Source: Periplaneta americana (taxonomy: Eukaryota > Arthropoda > Insecta > Blattodea > Blattidae). From it: DNA of 64,000 nucleotides. Below the pieces are notes generated by a model. The model saw only the letters and a list, made by a program, of their open reading frames with translations, did no database searches and was not told the origin of the DNA. The stretch spans positions 73,634,708 to 73,698,707 of the forward strand of contig NC_091120.1 of the NCBI RefSeq assembly GCF_040183065.1, read 5' to 3'. Position 1 is the first letter of the stretch. Each line of letters begins with the position of its first letter. Shown one piece after another: positions 9,961 through 20,749 of the stretch. The translations under genes were made by a program, and so were the position numbers.

Positions 9961-10790
9961 TGTGACAGTGATGTTACAGTTTTCGTATTAATAGAATCTT
10001 TATGCTAGATGGCAGCAACACTAAAGCCGAAAAATAGAGATGTGTATTGTTTTATTAAGTCTTGCTGCTTTACACTCTGTTCCCTACTCTATTCAGTAAA
10101 TATGTTAAAGGTTAAAAAATAATTGGCAAAAAATATTAATTTACAAGCTGTCCGACAGGGAATATGATTATTGTAGGCCTACTAATCGAAACCAAGTAAT
10201 TGCAAACAGAAAGAAAAACCATAATTCTGATGACAAAACATAGGCCTATTCTGGTTTCCTGAAATATAATGATTTAACATAATATACCATTTTATGAGGT
10301 CAAACATTGGTCTGAAAATGTCGACTCCTCAACATATTCTCAAATACTTGAAAACAAAATCTCATCTAGCTCTGATAGAAATTAAAAATCAGAAGAATTC
10401 AACACAAGGCAGTAACACCAAGCCGAAAAGTTATGTTTCCAATAATATTGTACAATGCAACAGATATTGGGGCTCATAGCAACACTTCATTGAAGAGGAA
10501 CAATATTTCAAGATATAATTCTCATAAATTAGATTCCACTTGTGTAGATCCCATTATGTAAAATTTATCCTCCAACATTTTGATGAATTCTGAAAAAAAA
10601 AAGCTAATGAACAATTTTATAAAACAAAAAATACAACAATTAAAGGATATAATTAGCCACCTACCCATTATCTCCTGGCTTAGTTACTTCATAGGTGGTT
10701 CCTTGTCTGTATCACTTGTGAACTGTTTTCGGACAGTTAACTAAACAACAACAAAACAAGGGATATAATTATGCATTTATTGTTTACAAT
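9960..10790 (+). repeat. Dispersed repeat R1, uninterrupted copy
   Basis: The sequence from about 9970 to 10780 recurs in inverted orientation in two pieces, 20182-20690 and 16763-17117. That second copy was split by a LINE insertion. The right end carries cggacagttaactaaacaac followed by acaacaaaacaaggg; a related end, cttcggacagttgataaac, is seen at 25456. The 61-residue frame at 10294 (HILKYLKTKSHLALIEIKNQ) is shared by both copies simply because the DNA is similar. No RT or transposase domain is visible, so the class is unknown. Confidence 0.7.
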
Positions 10791-11654
10791 AAATTATATT
10801 CTTTGAATGTAAATTAAACATCCTTCAAGAGCTTACTTGTATATTTTTGTGAATGTAAACCAGAGACCTGCAAGAGAGCGATGCTTAACAATATCTGAGA
10901 TCGGTTTTACCGAATGCTCTTCGTGTGTAATCGCTCGAGCATCGGGTTTGGCCTCCGCTCGCTCGAGATCGCCCGGGAGATCGCTCCCCAGTCAGAACGA
11001 GCGCTCGCTTCAACCACTGTACGCGAAGCAGTAAGCTACAGTACTACGTAATACAGTATTGGTAAAAATCGAATGAATTCATTCGAATTATTTGATTATC
11101 AAAACCATTCGAAATAATAGAAGTATTCACAATATCACTCGATTATTCATTGACTTTGCTTACCACCACAACAAGCCATATGAAGTTATACAAAATATGT
11201 ACTCGCATAACAGAATATGTTCCATTTTATGATAATAATAAGAGCTTCGAGTTCACAATCATATGACGCAACAATAGAATGATAAGCTTCGAATGTTCTG
11301 TGTGAGTGTTGCGTACCGACTCTTCTAACAGCCTCAATATCTGACCCTGATCTTCATTAAATTAAACACCGGACCTACATGGCGATAAGAAAAAAGAGCG
11401 CTGCTCTCAGGCTATAGGCCTACGTATAGAATGAGTAATCAATATACTGCAATTTTATTGAACAATTCATTCATGCATTCGAATGATTTAATCCTCCAAT
11501 GGAATAATCATTATAGAAATCATTCGATTGTTCTCAACAATTATATGTTTTAGTGGAAATTTAATTAATTACACATTTTTCTTTGTTTAGATTGAAACAG
11601 CCTGAAATGATTTTCTGTATAAATATATTTCATTCCTACTCAGTTTAACATTTA
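10791..11654. other. No gene; short CG-rich patch at 10880-11035
   Basis: Mostly AT-rich sequence. A patch at about 10880-11035 is rich in CG and in gatcgctc/gagcgctc words. A possible diverged inverted counterpart with similar words lies at 15419-15490 (cttactgct, gagcgctc, gatcgctcg). No protein domain is visible. Confidence 0.35.
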
Positions 11655-11785
11655 TTTATTTTTTTAGTAGGTTATTTTACGACACTTTATCAACAGCTTA
11701 GGTTATTTAGCGTCTGAATGAGATGAAGGTGATAATGCTGGTGAAATGAGTCTGGGGTCCAACACCGAAAGTTACTCAGCATTTC
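11655..11785 (-). mobile_element. SINE fragment lacking its tRNA head
   Basis: This matches the 3' two-thirds of the SINE at 12020-12280, from gagtctggggtccaacacc to the ttattttacgac end, but the tRNA-like head is missing. A 7-bp acattta lies at 11648-11654 and 11786-11792 and may be the target duplication of a 5'-truncated copy. Confidence 0.8.
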
Positions 11786-12019
11786 ACATTTAACTTCAAA
11801 AACAAACTGAGACACAAATTTAATCGTGATAATTACTGTAAATGCAAATGAAATGTTTGGTTATATTACTACAAAATGTATATAAAACCGAGAAATTACA
11901 TTTAATACGTGATAACTAAAAATGTCTATCGAAGTATGAAATGCAAATAATAAATTAGTAGCAATATTTGTTTCATCTTGGACGTAATATGAACTTTACT
12001 CATACTAACTTGGGAATAT

Positions 12020-12280
12020 TTTTATTTTTTATTTTAGTAGTTTATTTTACGACGCTTTATCAACAGCTTAGGTTATTTAGCATCTGAATGAGATGAAGAT
12101 GATGATGCCGGTGAAATAAGTCTGGGGTCCAACACCGAAAGTTACCCAGCATTTGCTCATATTGCGTTGAGGGAAAACCCGAAAAAAAGTCAACCAGGTA
12201 ACTCGCCCCGACCGGGAATCGAACCTGGGCCACCTGGGTTCGCAGCTAGACATGCTAACCGTTATTCCACAGGTGTGGAC
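12020..12280 (-). mobile_element. tRNA-derived SINE, third family, with 12-bp TSD
   Basis: Minus strand: CCACACCTGTGGAATAACGG starts the tRNA-like head, followed by TTAGCATGTCTAGCTGCG and the perfect B box GGTTCGATTCC. The body runs to aataaactactaaaataaaa. The duplication acttgggaatat lies at 12008-12019 and 12281-12292, so this is a full-length 261-bp copy. Relatives in this window are at 11655, 14889 and 28957, making this its most abundant SINE family. Confidence 0.92.
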
Positions 12281-12341
12281 ACTTGGGAATATATGTGTCT
12301 TGCAAGAACAGGCGGCCCAGCTGCCTTTTTGAAAATCTTAA

Positions 12342-14847
12342 GGGGAGACTGTACGTCCTATACAAGCAATGTTAAATCAGCATAGTTTAGGTACAATTTT
12401 CTCAGAAACTATTTGTGATATGTTAACCAAATTATCTGCAATGTAAGACAAATATTTTCAACATTTTTACCCAAAATCAAAATTGAGTTATGACTGTTAT
12501 GGGTTCAAGAGCTTCCAAAAAATGACAAAACATTGTCAGATGATACACAAACATGCTCTAAAAATTTCATGGCTCTATGACCTATAGCTCCTGAGAAAAT
12601 TGTTCCTTAATGTCACAAAAATAAATTTTCGGAAAAACTGGATTCAATTTTCAACATCTTATGACCTTAAAACATTCCTGCTCCGTATGCTGGGTCATCC
12701 TCATTTTCTTCTTCTCTTGCCCTTTTTAGACCTCTGGAGTGTTGTCTTATCTTTTTCCTAATCAATTCCACCTCGTAGTCAGCCTTCTTCACCTCAGTTT
12801 GTCTAATTTTGAACAGATTCTAACCATATTTACTCCTGGCTTCATTCCTAACAATCTAATAACCTCTAGCTTTCCAGTGTTACCTTCATTAAAAGCTAGG
12901 ACTGTCTCATACACTCCAAATGACAAAGTTTCATGACCTACAAACACATTTTTGGCAATTTGGTCCATATCACATTGTTGAAGGTCTCGTTAGGATTTTG
13001 TGTTCGTCCATGGAGACATTTGTGAAGATGACTTGGGTCTGCTAGAGATCGGAAAATTGGCTTGATGGTAAAACATACTGCTTCTGGTAGTGAATGTTGG
13101 TGCTTATACTGTTCTCCTGTTACCAGAGCATGGTTGTATTTGCACCAAGATGTTGATCCCGATGGACAGAGTTGATGAAATGGTGAAGAGTCTGTGGAAA
13201 GTTTGTGGAAATATATTGCCCAGATGTCTTGCTGCATTTTCTTTTCACTATCTATGTTTCTTCTTATTGCCTGCCCATAATAATTTTGTATGTTGTCAAT
13301 TTCTTTGTCAGTCAGTCTTCCCCTACCAGAAATGGGTTTACCATCTTCCAATGGCTCTTTCTTGAGTTGTTATCTTAGTTTTCGAAGACGTGTCCCCATT
13401 CTCTTCTGCATGTGCCCAATACATTAAAGTTTTTCTGGCACAACATCACCATAGGGCTTAGATTGCACAACACTAAGGAACCCTTTGCTGTCTCCATCCC
13501 CCAAGTATTTAGTATATCTAACACCATGAAGAGCCAAAGAACGAGAAAAAATAGCATTTGCTCCTTTCACCTCCATACCGCCACTGCTACCTTTGTAATT
13601 CATTTTGCATTCCTCACTTTCTTGGTGTTGTTTCAGTTTCTCTTCATTTGTTTCAATGGTACATTTATGACAGTATTTTGAAAGAATTTCTACGTCTATC
13701 ACCTTCCCATTATCTACACTGGTGGCAGACACCACACCATTTAGACTTATATGTCCTCTATGCTGCCAGCTCCCATCGATGGCCACAGCAATGTCTGTGC
13801 ATCCTTCATTATCATTCACAGATTCTTTCACAGCCTTCTTCATAGAGGACAGAGCACAAGTTTTAACCACATCACCAATACACTTATTATAATTTTGAAA
13901 TCTTGTAGGTCCTTGGGGTAGATTCATTACAGCACACAGACTTTTCCCAGCTGTTTCCCCTTTCCCTATTGTTCTCAGCCCATACACAAATCTCAAATTA
14001 TGCTCATAACCATTGTCAGTTCTTTTACTAGAATAAAATGAGAGTTTCTTCTTACAACATTTACATTCAAACACTAAATAACTTGCTAGTCCTAGTCTTG
14101 CATCAGAGTTTTCATAACAAAGTATTTCATCACAAGCATTACAATATTTACATTTCATAAAACTAGAAATAGCAGCTGACAACAGTTCAGTATCCACTAT
14201 CACATTCCCATTTGTAATTTTTGCATCACTTGTCTCTTCTATTTCACTTGTTGGGGTTTCATTCTGTCTTGTATCATCACTAACAAGCTTTTTCCGTGAT
14301 GCACTACAATTATTTACAGAGCTGAATTGTGAATTTGGAGTGGAACTACCTGGTGTTTCTAACCTAACCTCATCACTGTTCTCATTAATTTCAATAACTG
14401 CACTATTTACAATATTACTAGTATTATCTACATTATTTACAACATTATTTACATCACTTTTTTTCTTCCTTCCTCACCCTTCTTTTCTTTTCAAGAAAAT
14501 TTTCCCAGGGCGAGGCATTTTTCTTCCCTTACAAGAAAAACACACAACATTAACGATAAACTGGCGGGAAACAGCTGAAAGGAGCATGGTGAAACAGACT
14601 GAGCAACAAAACAACACAAAATTTCTTTCTAAAACCCCAGGAAACAGGAAAAGTAATGCTATAGAGATGAAGAACTTGAAGGGGGCGTGGAATGTCATGC
14701 AGAGGGAATTTAAATTGCCCTTTAAAATGCTTTTAGGCCTATTTTCAGACAAAAATACATAACATCTTGATAAAACGGACCCTAAACTATCAGAAAAAAA
14801 AAAAAAAAAATCAATGATTTTGACCCTAACTCTCCTACAGTCTCCCC
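12342..14847 (-). mobile_element. Kolobok-type DNA transposon with TTAA flanks
   Basis: TTAA occurs at 12338-12341 and 14848-14851. Just inside, the left end GGGGAGACTGTACG and the reverse complement of the right end GGGGAGACTGTAGG share 12 terminal bases. Kolobok elements are known to duplicate TTAA and to encode a Mutator-like transposase (PF20700 type), and one is present on the minus strand (12690-14518). The 2506-bp copy is complete end to end but its transposase frame is broken. A SINE lies immediately on either side, so it sits in a repeat cluster. Confidence 0.85.
12690..14518 (-). pseudogene. Kolobok (Mutator-like) transposase, broken
   Basis: An ATG at 14518 starts MPRPGKIFLKRKEG and is followed by TGA (14474-14476); the same frame then runs through a low-complexity linker into a core with CKYC/CNAC cysteines, YGLRTIGKGETAGKSLCAVM, DIAVAIDGSWQHRGHISLNG (first catalytic Asp region) and YCHKC. 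The C-terminal part has CPSGSTSWCKY and LHGRTQNPNETFNNVIW. The frame 14203-12938 is continuous except for two TAA codons near 13425 and 13371; a frameshift near 12940 puts the rest (CRRL-like tail with GHETLSFGVYETVLAFNEG) in another frame. With three stops and one shift it is inactive. Family assignment rests on these motifs, not on a search. Confidence 0.85.
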
Positions 14848-14888
14848 TTAACTGTTTTACATCAGAAGCACTGAACAAATCCTATGTA

Positions 14889-15145
14889 TTTTTTATTTTA
14901 TTGGGTTATTTTACGACGCTGTATCAACATCTAGGTCATTTAGCGTCTGAATGAAATGAAGGTGATAATGCCAGTGAAATGAGTCTGGGGTCCAGCACTG
15001 AAAGTTACCCAGCATTTGCTCGTATTGGGTTGAGGGAAAACCCCAGAAAAAACCTCAACCAAGTAACTTGCCCCGACCGGGATTCGAACCTGGGCCACCT
15101 GGTTTCACGGCCAGACGCACTGACCGTTACTCCACAGGTGTGGAC
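14889..15145 (-). mobile_element. tRNA-derived SINE, third family, with 11-bp TSD
   Basis: The same family as 12020-12280. Minus strand: CCACACCTGTGGAGTAACGG head, B box GGTTCGAATCC, body to the aataaaataaaaaa end. The duplication aatcctatgta flanks it at 14878-14888 and 15146-15156. Both RNA polymerase III boxes are intact. Confidence 0.92.
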
Positions 15146-15156
15146 AATCCTATGTA

Positions 15157-16762
15157 CTTTAAGGTATTATTATCCCTTACTTCTCCGAATTTAGTCCAAG
15201 CAGAGCTAATAACTGCTTTCCCTTTTTTTTCCACTACTCTGACTCTGCTGATTTAACTTTATTTTTGGCATATACTTTTGACATCGTGTCTTGTAATCTC
15301 TTACCATCAACAGAGACGGTGTCCGAGCCTCTGCTTGAGATCGACGTCGATACTATTGAATCATCTTCAACATTCGCTTTGATGAAACGTACTGATTAGA
15401 GTAGTCTACATTCACCTACTGCTTACTGCTACCGGAAGATCACTCATGAACACCGAGCGCTCATCCTCAGACCCGATCGCTCGTTGTGTTGCTTTACTTC
15501 GTGATTTATCGGATATATTCGTAGATGATCGTTATTCATTCTGTCAATGTCTTCCTGGACTGATAACGATATCCCGCGCTCGCTCTGATGCAGCTCTCCG
15601 ATGTAAACACATATCCCTTCATAATGATCTGATATATGTGATGAAGAGGATTGAGAAAATGCATTAAATTTAATTGGAATTGGGTTGTAACAAAGGGCTG
15701 CCATATGCCGCGGATTTCGTGGACAGTCCATGGCTTTTTAGTGTAAGGAGAAGTCTGGGCCTAAAAGACGGATGTCCACGATTTTGAATGAAGTCGGACA
15801 GAAATCTGGAAAAATGCAGTAATTTGTAAGATAGTGTTCAAATGATACTCAAATGGATGCAAGATAATACATCTTACGAACTCGGTAAGAGCCTTCTGTC
15901 TGACTAGGTGATAAAATTTAATTTTTTCCTACTGCACAACAAAGAGGAAATTTCTAAAAATGTTGTTTCACACGAAATCTCGGTAAATTTTTGTCGCAGT
16001 TGGTATTTCTGTGGTGCAGTACTTAGAACTGCTGCAAATTGTAGAATTGTTATTTCTCTCTACGTGGATATAATGCCAAAGTTCAAAGATCATTTTTTTT
16101 GCTGAATGATCAGTGGATACAAGAAAGAAACAAATTATCACTTAAGTTAGTAAACACATCTGCAGATAGAGTACAATATGATAAATGTAAATTGCAGTTA
16201 GTTTCACAAACTCATCCACAAACGAATAAAGTTCCTTTCTTCTCTTCACATTTCTGAGAAGTATGAGAGGTTCTGTGATGGTGATATACAGACATGAATG
16301 GTGTGGTGCTAAAATAAATGGTAATAATGTAAATTGCATGCCAAATAATGTGCTAGATAAGGTAAAGTGTATTACTGAAGTGGCCAGTCTCATCCACATT
16401 AAGTAAACAAGTGATATTAAAGTACTCGTGTCTATGAGAAATAGATGATATATACAAGTTTCTTATAAATTCGTACGTTTTTTCCTGTCGATCAAATTGA
16501 CTTGTGTATCATGTATTGGTTTCTTTGTTTCTTCATTATGGCAACCCTAATTTTAACAAGTTTCTATTGCTATTAGAATTATGACATTCGTAATGAGAAA
16601 TAAGATCAATTAGTATTATTTTCATTTAAAACGCCCCTGTATTTGACTGAATGGTATTTAGAGTGCAAGTTCCCTATGAGCTTGAAATTTCGAAGATAGT
16701 AATTTATCGTAATATTAAAATTAAATACCAGTCCTAGGGAAAATGTCTGATTTCAGTAAACG
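15157..16762. other. No recognised gene
   Basis: About 1.6 kb with only short, non-conserved frames. A CG-containing patch at 15300-15610 has gagcgctc and gatcgctcg words like those near 10950. No transposon ends, tRNA-like heads or domains are recognised. Confidence 0.4.
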
Positions 16763-17117
16763 CATAATTATATCCCTTGTTTTTACATCTTGATCCCTTG
16801 TTTTGTTGTTGTTTAGTCAACTGTCCGAAGACAGGTCACAAGTGATATCAAGTCACCACCTATAAAGCAACTAAGCCAGGAGATAATGGGTAGGGTGGCT
16901 AATTATATCCTTTAATTGTTGTATTTTTTGTTTTAGAAAGTTGTTCATTAGCTGTTTATTTCCAGAATTCATCAAATTGTTGAAGGATAAATTTTACATA
17001 ATGGGATCCTACTTTTACACAAGTAGAATCTAATTTATGAGATTTATATCTTGAAATATTGTTCCTCTCCAATAAAGTGTTGCTATGAGACTGTATTGCA
17101 TTGTACAATATTGTTAG
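16763..17117 (-). repeat. Repeat R1, second copy, left piece
   Basis: The reverse complement matches 10455-10775 of the uninterrupted copy, including the cggacagtt end. A 20-bp stretch near the outer end is partly duplicated (cccttgttttt twice). It is separated from its other piece (20182-20690) by an I-like LINE. The flanks acaatattgtt (about 17104-17114) and acaatattatt (about 20180-20190) are the imperfect target duplication. Confidence 0.85.
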
Positions 17118-17434
17118 TGGCACTTGAAACCTGGTGTTCAAATAATATGATGTCAGTGAACACAGAAAAAACAAACTTTCAACTCTTCTCATTAAGAAAG
17201 AAACCAGTGAAAATAAATCTAAACTATAGAGATGATAAGTTACAAAGATCTGAAAATGCAAAATACCTGGGTATACATTTCGACAATAAGCTCACATAGA
17301 GAAATCACATTGAACAGATCAGCACAAAGGCAACAAATCATTTTAAATTACTAAAAAGACTGGCAGGAACGAAATGGAGTAGCTCAAGGAGTACACTCAA
17401 CACAACCTACAACACATACATAAAGCCTATCTTA

Positions 17435-17911
17435 ATGTACTGTGGTGAAGCACTAATAACCTCATCAACCACAAATAAACAGATATTAGAACGCACTCAA
17501 AACCAAGCTTTACGTCTCATCATTGGTGCAATTAAAACTACTCCAATTGAAGCCATGCAAATAATCACATCTAATAAACCAGTTGTAACAGATCTTGAAA
17601 CACAAGCCCTTTTAACCTATGAAATATTAAGAAGGCTTCCAAATTGGGATAAATGGAGTAAATACAAAGATTCTAAATTTACATTGAGGACCCAAAATGG
17701 ATACATACAAGAAGTAGAAAAGCTTAAGCAAATTCTAGAAATACCAAGTGAAAAGGAAAACTTGATGTCTCGATATAATCCACTTAATAACTTCAAAGTA
17801 GATTGCTGCCTTGATCTTGATGAAGTCTTCAACAAAAAAGATATAAATCCAGAAATAGCAAAAGCCATTCCCCTACAAACAATTAATAGAAAATATCCAC
17901 AAAAGAACTAG
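17435..17911 (+). pseudogene. I-like LINE RT thumb/linker region
   Basis: An open stretch of 158 codons encoding MYCGEALITSSTTNKQILER, TQNQALRLIIGAIKTTPIEA and, further on, IPLQTINRKYPQ just ahead of RNase H. Equivalent regions are seen at 1961-2150 and 48669-49121. It has no catalytic RT residues; the palm upstream was lost by 5' truncation. A TAG at 17909-17911 interrupts the polyprotein right before the YIYTDGS block. Confidence 0.85.
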
Positions 17912-18377
17912 TTGTACATTTACACTGATGGGTCTCTCATGGATCAAAATGAAGGAGCTGGAGCAGGAGCTACTTGCCAATACTTTTCTCTTTATAAAAA
18001 TGTTGGCAAGTACACAACAAATTCTGATGGCGAAGTTGAAGCCATTTATACATCACTTCAAAATGTATTTGTTTGGCTAAACCAGTGCAAAAACATAGTC
18101 ATCCTGTCTGACTCCAAAGCTGCAATCCAGTCCATCAGCTCAACTACATCCCCTAAAATGGAAAAAGTAAAATAAATTCATTGCATGGTAAAACAAATTC
18201 AAATGCTAAATAAAAAAAGTGGTCTTCCAATGGATCCTGGCCCACTGTGGACTGAACGGTAATGAGAAAGCTGATATGTTAGCAAAGAAAGGAACTAAAA
18301 TCAACTTAAAAACAAATTTCAAGTTCCCATATGAATCAATAAAGCGAGTCATAAAAAGAATAAGTTACAGCGAACAG
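17912..18377 (+). pseudogene. I-like LINE RNase H
   Basis: Blocks YIYTDGSLMDQNEGAGAGAT, SDGEVEAIYTSLQN, NIVILSDSKAAIQSI and, after a TAA and frame change near 18175, FQWILAHCGLNGNEKADMLA are all visible, so the four acidic positions are conserved. The domain's downstream linker (KRVIKRISYSEQQ) is where the hAT inserted. The break near 18175 means no full domain could be made. Confidence 0.88.
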
Positions 18378-19831
18378 CAGTGGCGGCTCGTGGGTATTGA
18401 ATTAAGGGGGGCTGCGTACAAAAATAAACCAAGCAATTTATTTTATTTAAAGATTAGTTCCATGCACCTTGTCTTATAGGTTGCAAACTTTTGAATCATC
18501 TTCTTATTAAAATCCGGTATGTTGTTTAACATAATCTTTACAATGGAAAACAGAGCTAATGCGGTCACTTCTCTCATCATATTTCTAAGATAGGAGTTTA
18601 CTCTCTTCAAACACGAAAAGCAACGTTCTGGTTCGGAAGTTGTCATTGGTATGGCGATAGCTATGCGTAGTAGTTTCACACAACTTGTGAAAATGAGACC
18701 TGCAAGTTCTCAGATAGAAGAAACTGCAAGAGCTTGACTGCGTCACTGAGATTTCTGAATTCTTGTCTCTGATACAACACAGTGAGTTCCGTTTTTAGTT
18801 TGTCTTTATCGAACATTGGAAAAAGCTTCACACATACATTTAGGTCATTTTCAGGAAATGAGCTTTTGTAGCATTCAAATTTTTCTTGACATAGAAGAGA
18901 AGATAATATCAGATGATCTATGAACTGGAATCGGGTGTTAGCTTGTGTGATAATGAGGTTATACACTTCCTTGTCTGCCGCAACCCTTGTCTGAATCCCT
19001 TCGACCTTACGACGCTTTTTAGGGTTTTCATTTTCACAGATCTCGCTGCTCAACTGTGCACTGTTCCGTGCTTGCCTCATTTATTGTGATGTTGTTAGAT
19101 GTTTCAAATTCCATTATGATTTGAAAACACTCTAGCAATGGCTCCTTCTCATGAACAACATTTACTGTTCTTATTTTAAAACTCCATCTTATTGCCCCAG
19201 CTGATGGAATTGTCTTTGAAACACATTAATCTAGTACAGACTGTGTGGAGATCGAGAGAAGAAAGCAGGGATACTGGATACATTAGCAAAAAATATGCGA
19301 GCTTAGTAGGCTATTTTGTTTAGCGGCTCTTTCCATTATGAGATTCAACTGATGGGCACTTAATTTCACATTTCTCCTGAATTTTTAAGGTACTTAACTG
19401 AATAGACTGTAAATATTGTACAGAATTAAACATTGTTGCACTTGTTATACTCACAACATTGAAGAAAATGTATTTAAAACTGCGCGCTACTGACAAGCTG
19501 CTGCAAATGTTGCAGCGCCTGAAAACTCTGGATTCGTGGGAAGGGGCAGCAGGGGGAGGGGTAAAACTAACGCGCAAAGCATCCGAGACGAGACTGGCAG
19601 CTCCAGGGGAGGAAGTGGCTTCACCCATAGTCCTTGTCTCTGGCAGCACTAGGGGAGGAAGTGACGTCACAAACAATTGAGTACATGTCAATGAGAGCGA
19701 AATTTTAAAAAAATTCGAGCCGCTAAATAGAGATTGTATAATAAATGTATTTCACAACATAAAACGAGACAAGAGCCACAAATGTCTGGGGGTGCTGCAG
19801 CTCCGCAGCCCCTCTTCGAAAGGCGCCCCTG
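18378..19831 (-). mobile_element. hAT transposon (internally deleted) with 8-bp TSD
   Basis: An 8-bp duplication, gcgaacag, at 18370-18377 and 19832-19839 exactly flanks the element. The left end CAGTGGCGGCTCG and the reverse complement of the right end CAGGGGCGCCTTT are imperfect inverted termini. hAT elements are known for 8-bp duplications and CAGNGGCG-type ends. Only the C-terminal transposase portion remains (18443-19080, minus), so the 1454-bp copy is a deletion derivative. Confidence 0.92.
18443..19080 (-). pseudogene. hAT transposase C-terminal part, frameshifted
   Basis: Two overlapping minus-strand frames. The first (19080-18676) holds RFQFIDHLILSSLLCQEKF and LTVLYQRQEFRNLSDAVKLL. 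The second (18679-18443) holds AIAIPMTTSEPERCFSCLKR, VNSYLRNMM and ALALFSIVK. The TSEPERCFS..KR..N.LRN.M block is the hAT C-terminal dimerisation region of ZMYM-like transposases. A frameshift near 18678 separates them, and the N-terminal zinc finger and first catalytic residues are missing. Confidence 0.85.
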
Positions 19832-19839
19832 GCGAACAG

Positions 19840-20138
19840 GCAAAACATCAAAATTCAAAATGGAAAGAATCATTCAAAGATCCAAAACTAATTCCTGATC
19901 TACCTCGAAAATCTGCCGTGGCCATGTTTAGATTGATTACTGGTCATGATTGCCTCAGTAAACACCTCCATCGTATTGGAGTACTGAATTCACCTAAATG
20001 CTTACTGTGCACCAGAGAAGAGGACATGGAGATGAAGCACCTGGCTAATTGTGAAACTCTTAGGACATTTGTGGACCTTCCATCAAAATATTGGGAAGCA
20101 AGAAGGATGATGACTTCATTGTTAAATCCAGAGCATTA

Positions 20139-20139
<1 letters not shown>
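19840..20139 (+). pseudogene. I-like LINE C-terminus right of the hAT
   Basis: The frame 19792-20139 picks up the LINE after the hAT with WKESFKDPKLIPDLPRKSAV, AMFRLITGHDCLSKHLHRIG and CLLCTREEDMEMKHLANCET. It is highly similar to the C-termini at 40799 and 47663. The first sixteen or so codons of the open stretch belong to the hAT end. The stop is followed at once by (CA)n. Confidence 0.88.

Positions 20140-20181
<42 letters not shown>
20138..20181. repeat. (CA)n microsatellite at LINE 3' end
   Basis: About 21 CA units directly after the LINE stop codon. Related LINE copies end in AAC-type repeats, so this tail may have expanded from an A/C-rich tail. Confidence 0.92.
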
Positions 20182-20184
<3 letters not shown>

Positions 20185-20690
20185 ATTATTGGAAACATAA
20201 CTTTTCGGCTTGGTATTACTGCCTTGTGTTGAATTCTTCTGATTTTTAATTTCTATCAGAGCTAGATGAGATTTTGTTTTGAAGTATTTGAGAATATGTT
20301 GAGGAATCGACATTTTCAGACCAATGTTTGACCTCATAAAATGGTATATTATGTTAAATCATTATGTTTCAGGAAATCGGAATAGGCCTACATTTTGTCA
20401 TCAGAATTATGGTTTTTCTTTCTGTTTGCAATTACTTGGTTTCAATTAGTAGATCTACAATAATCATATTCCCTGTCGGACAGCTTGTAAATTAATATTT
20501 TTTGTCAATTATTTTTTTAACCTTTAACATATTTACTGAATAGAGTAGGGAATAGAGTGTAAAGCAGCAAGACTTAATAAAACAATACACATCTCTATTT
20601 TTCGGCTTTAGTGTTGCTGCCATCTAGCATAAAAAGATTCTATTAATACGAAAACTGTAACACCACTGCCACCTGGCGAATGAAATTCTA
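20182..20690 (-). repeat. Repeat R1, second copy, right piece
   Basis: The reverse complement of about 9970-10455, including the shared 60-residue frame, read here on the minus strand. Similarity stops at about 20680, where the plus-strand transposase-like gene region begins. Together with 16763-17117 it reconstitutes one R1 copy. Confidence 0.85.
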
Positions 20691-20749
20691 ACTATTTACT
20701 AAGTGGAAGCTTTTGATAGGTTAGACTCTAGACGCAAGTTGTGCGACAT

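Larger units (their letters stand above)
17118..20139 (+). mobile_element. I-like LINE, 5'-truncated, inserted in R1 and split by a hAT
   Basis: The plus strand carries the end of RT (SVNTEKTNFQLFSLRKKPVK, KYLGIHFDNKLT), a linker with GTKWSSSRSTLNTTYNTYIK and ALRLIIGAIKTTP, RNase H, and a C-terminal Cys/His segment (CLLCTREEDMEMKHLANC). RNase H is broken by a hAT element at 18378-19831. The polyprotein ends LLNPEH-stop at 20139 and a (CA)n tail follows at once. It lies inside repeat R1 with an 11-bp, one-mismatch duplication. Several stops and shifts make it inactive. Confidence 0.9.

Noticed and set aside
10294-10479. Conserved 61-residue protein shared with 20337-20122
   Set aside because: The match follows from DNA similarity of the R1 repeat copies. 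The frame lacks domain features, and one copy has been split by a LINE.
12342-14847. piggyBac element, because of TTAA flanks
   Set aside because: The transposase carries DGSWQ.RGH.SLNG and LHG.TQNPNE motifs of the Mutator-like Kolobok type and not the piggyBac DDBD domain.
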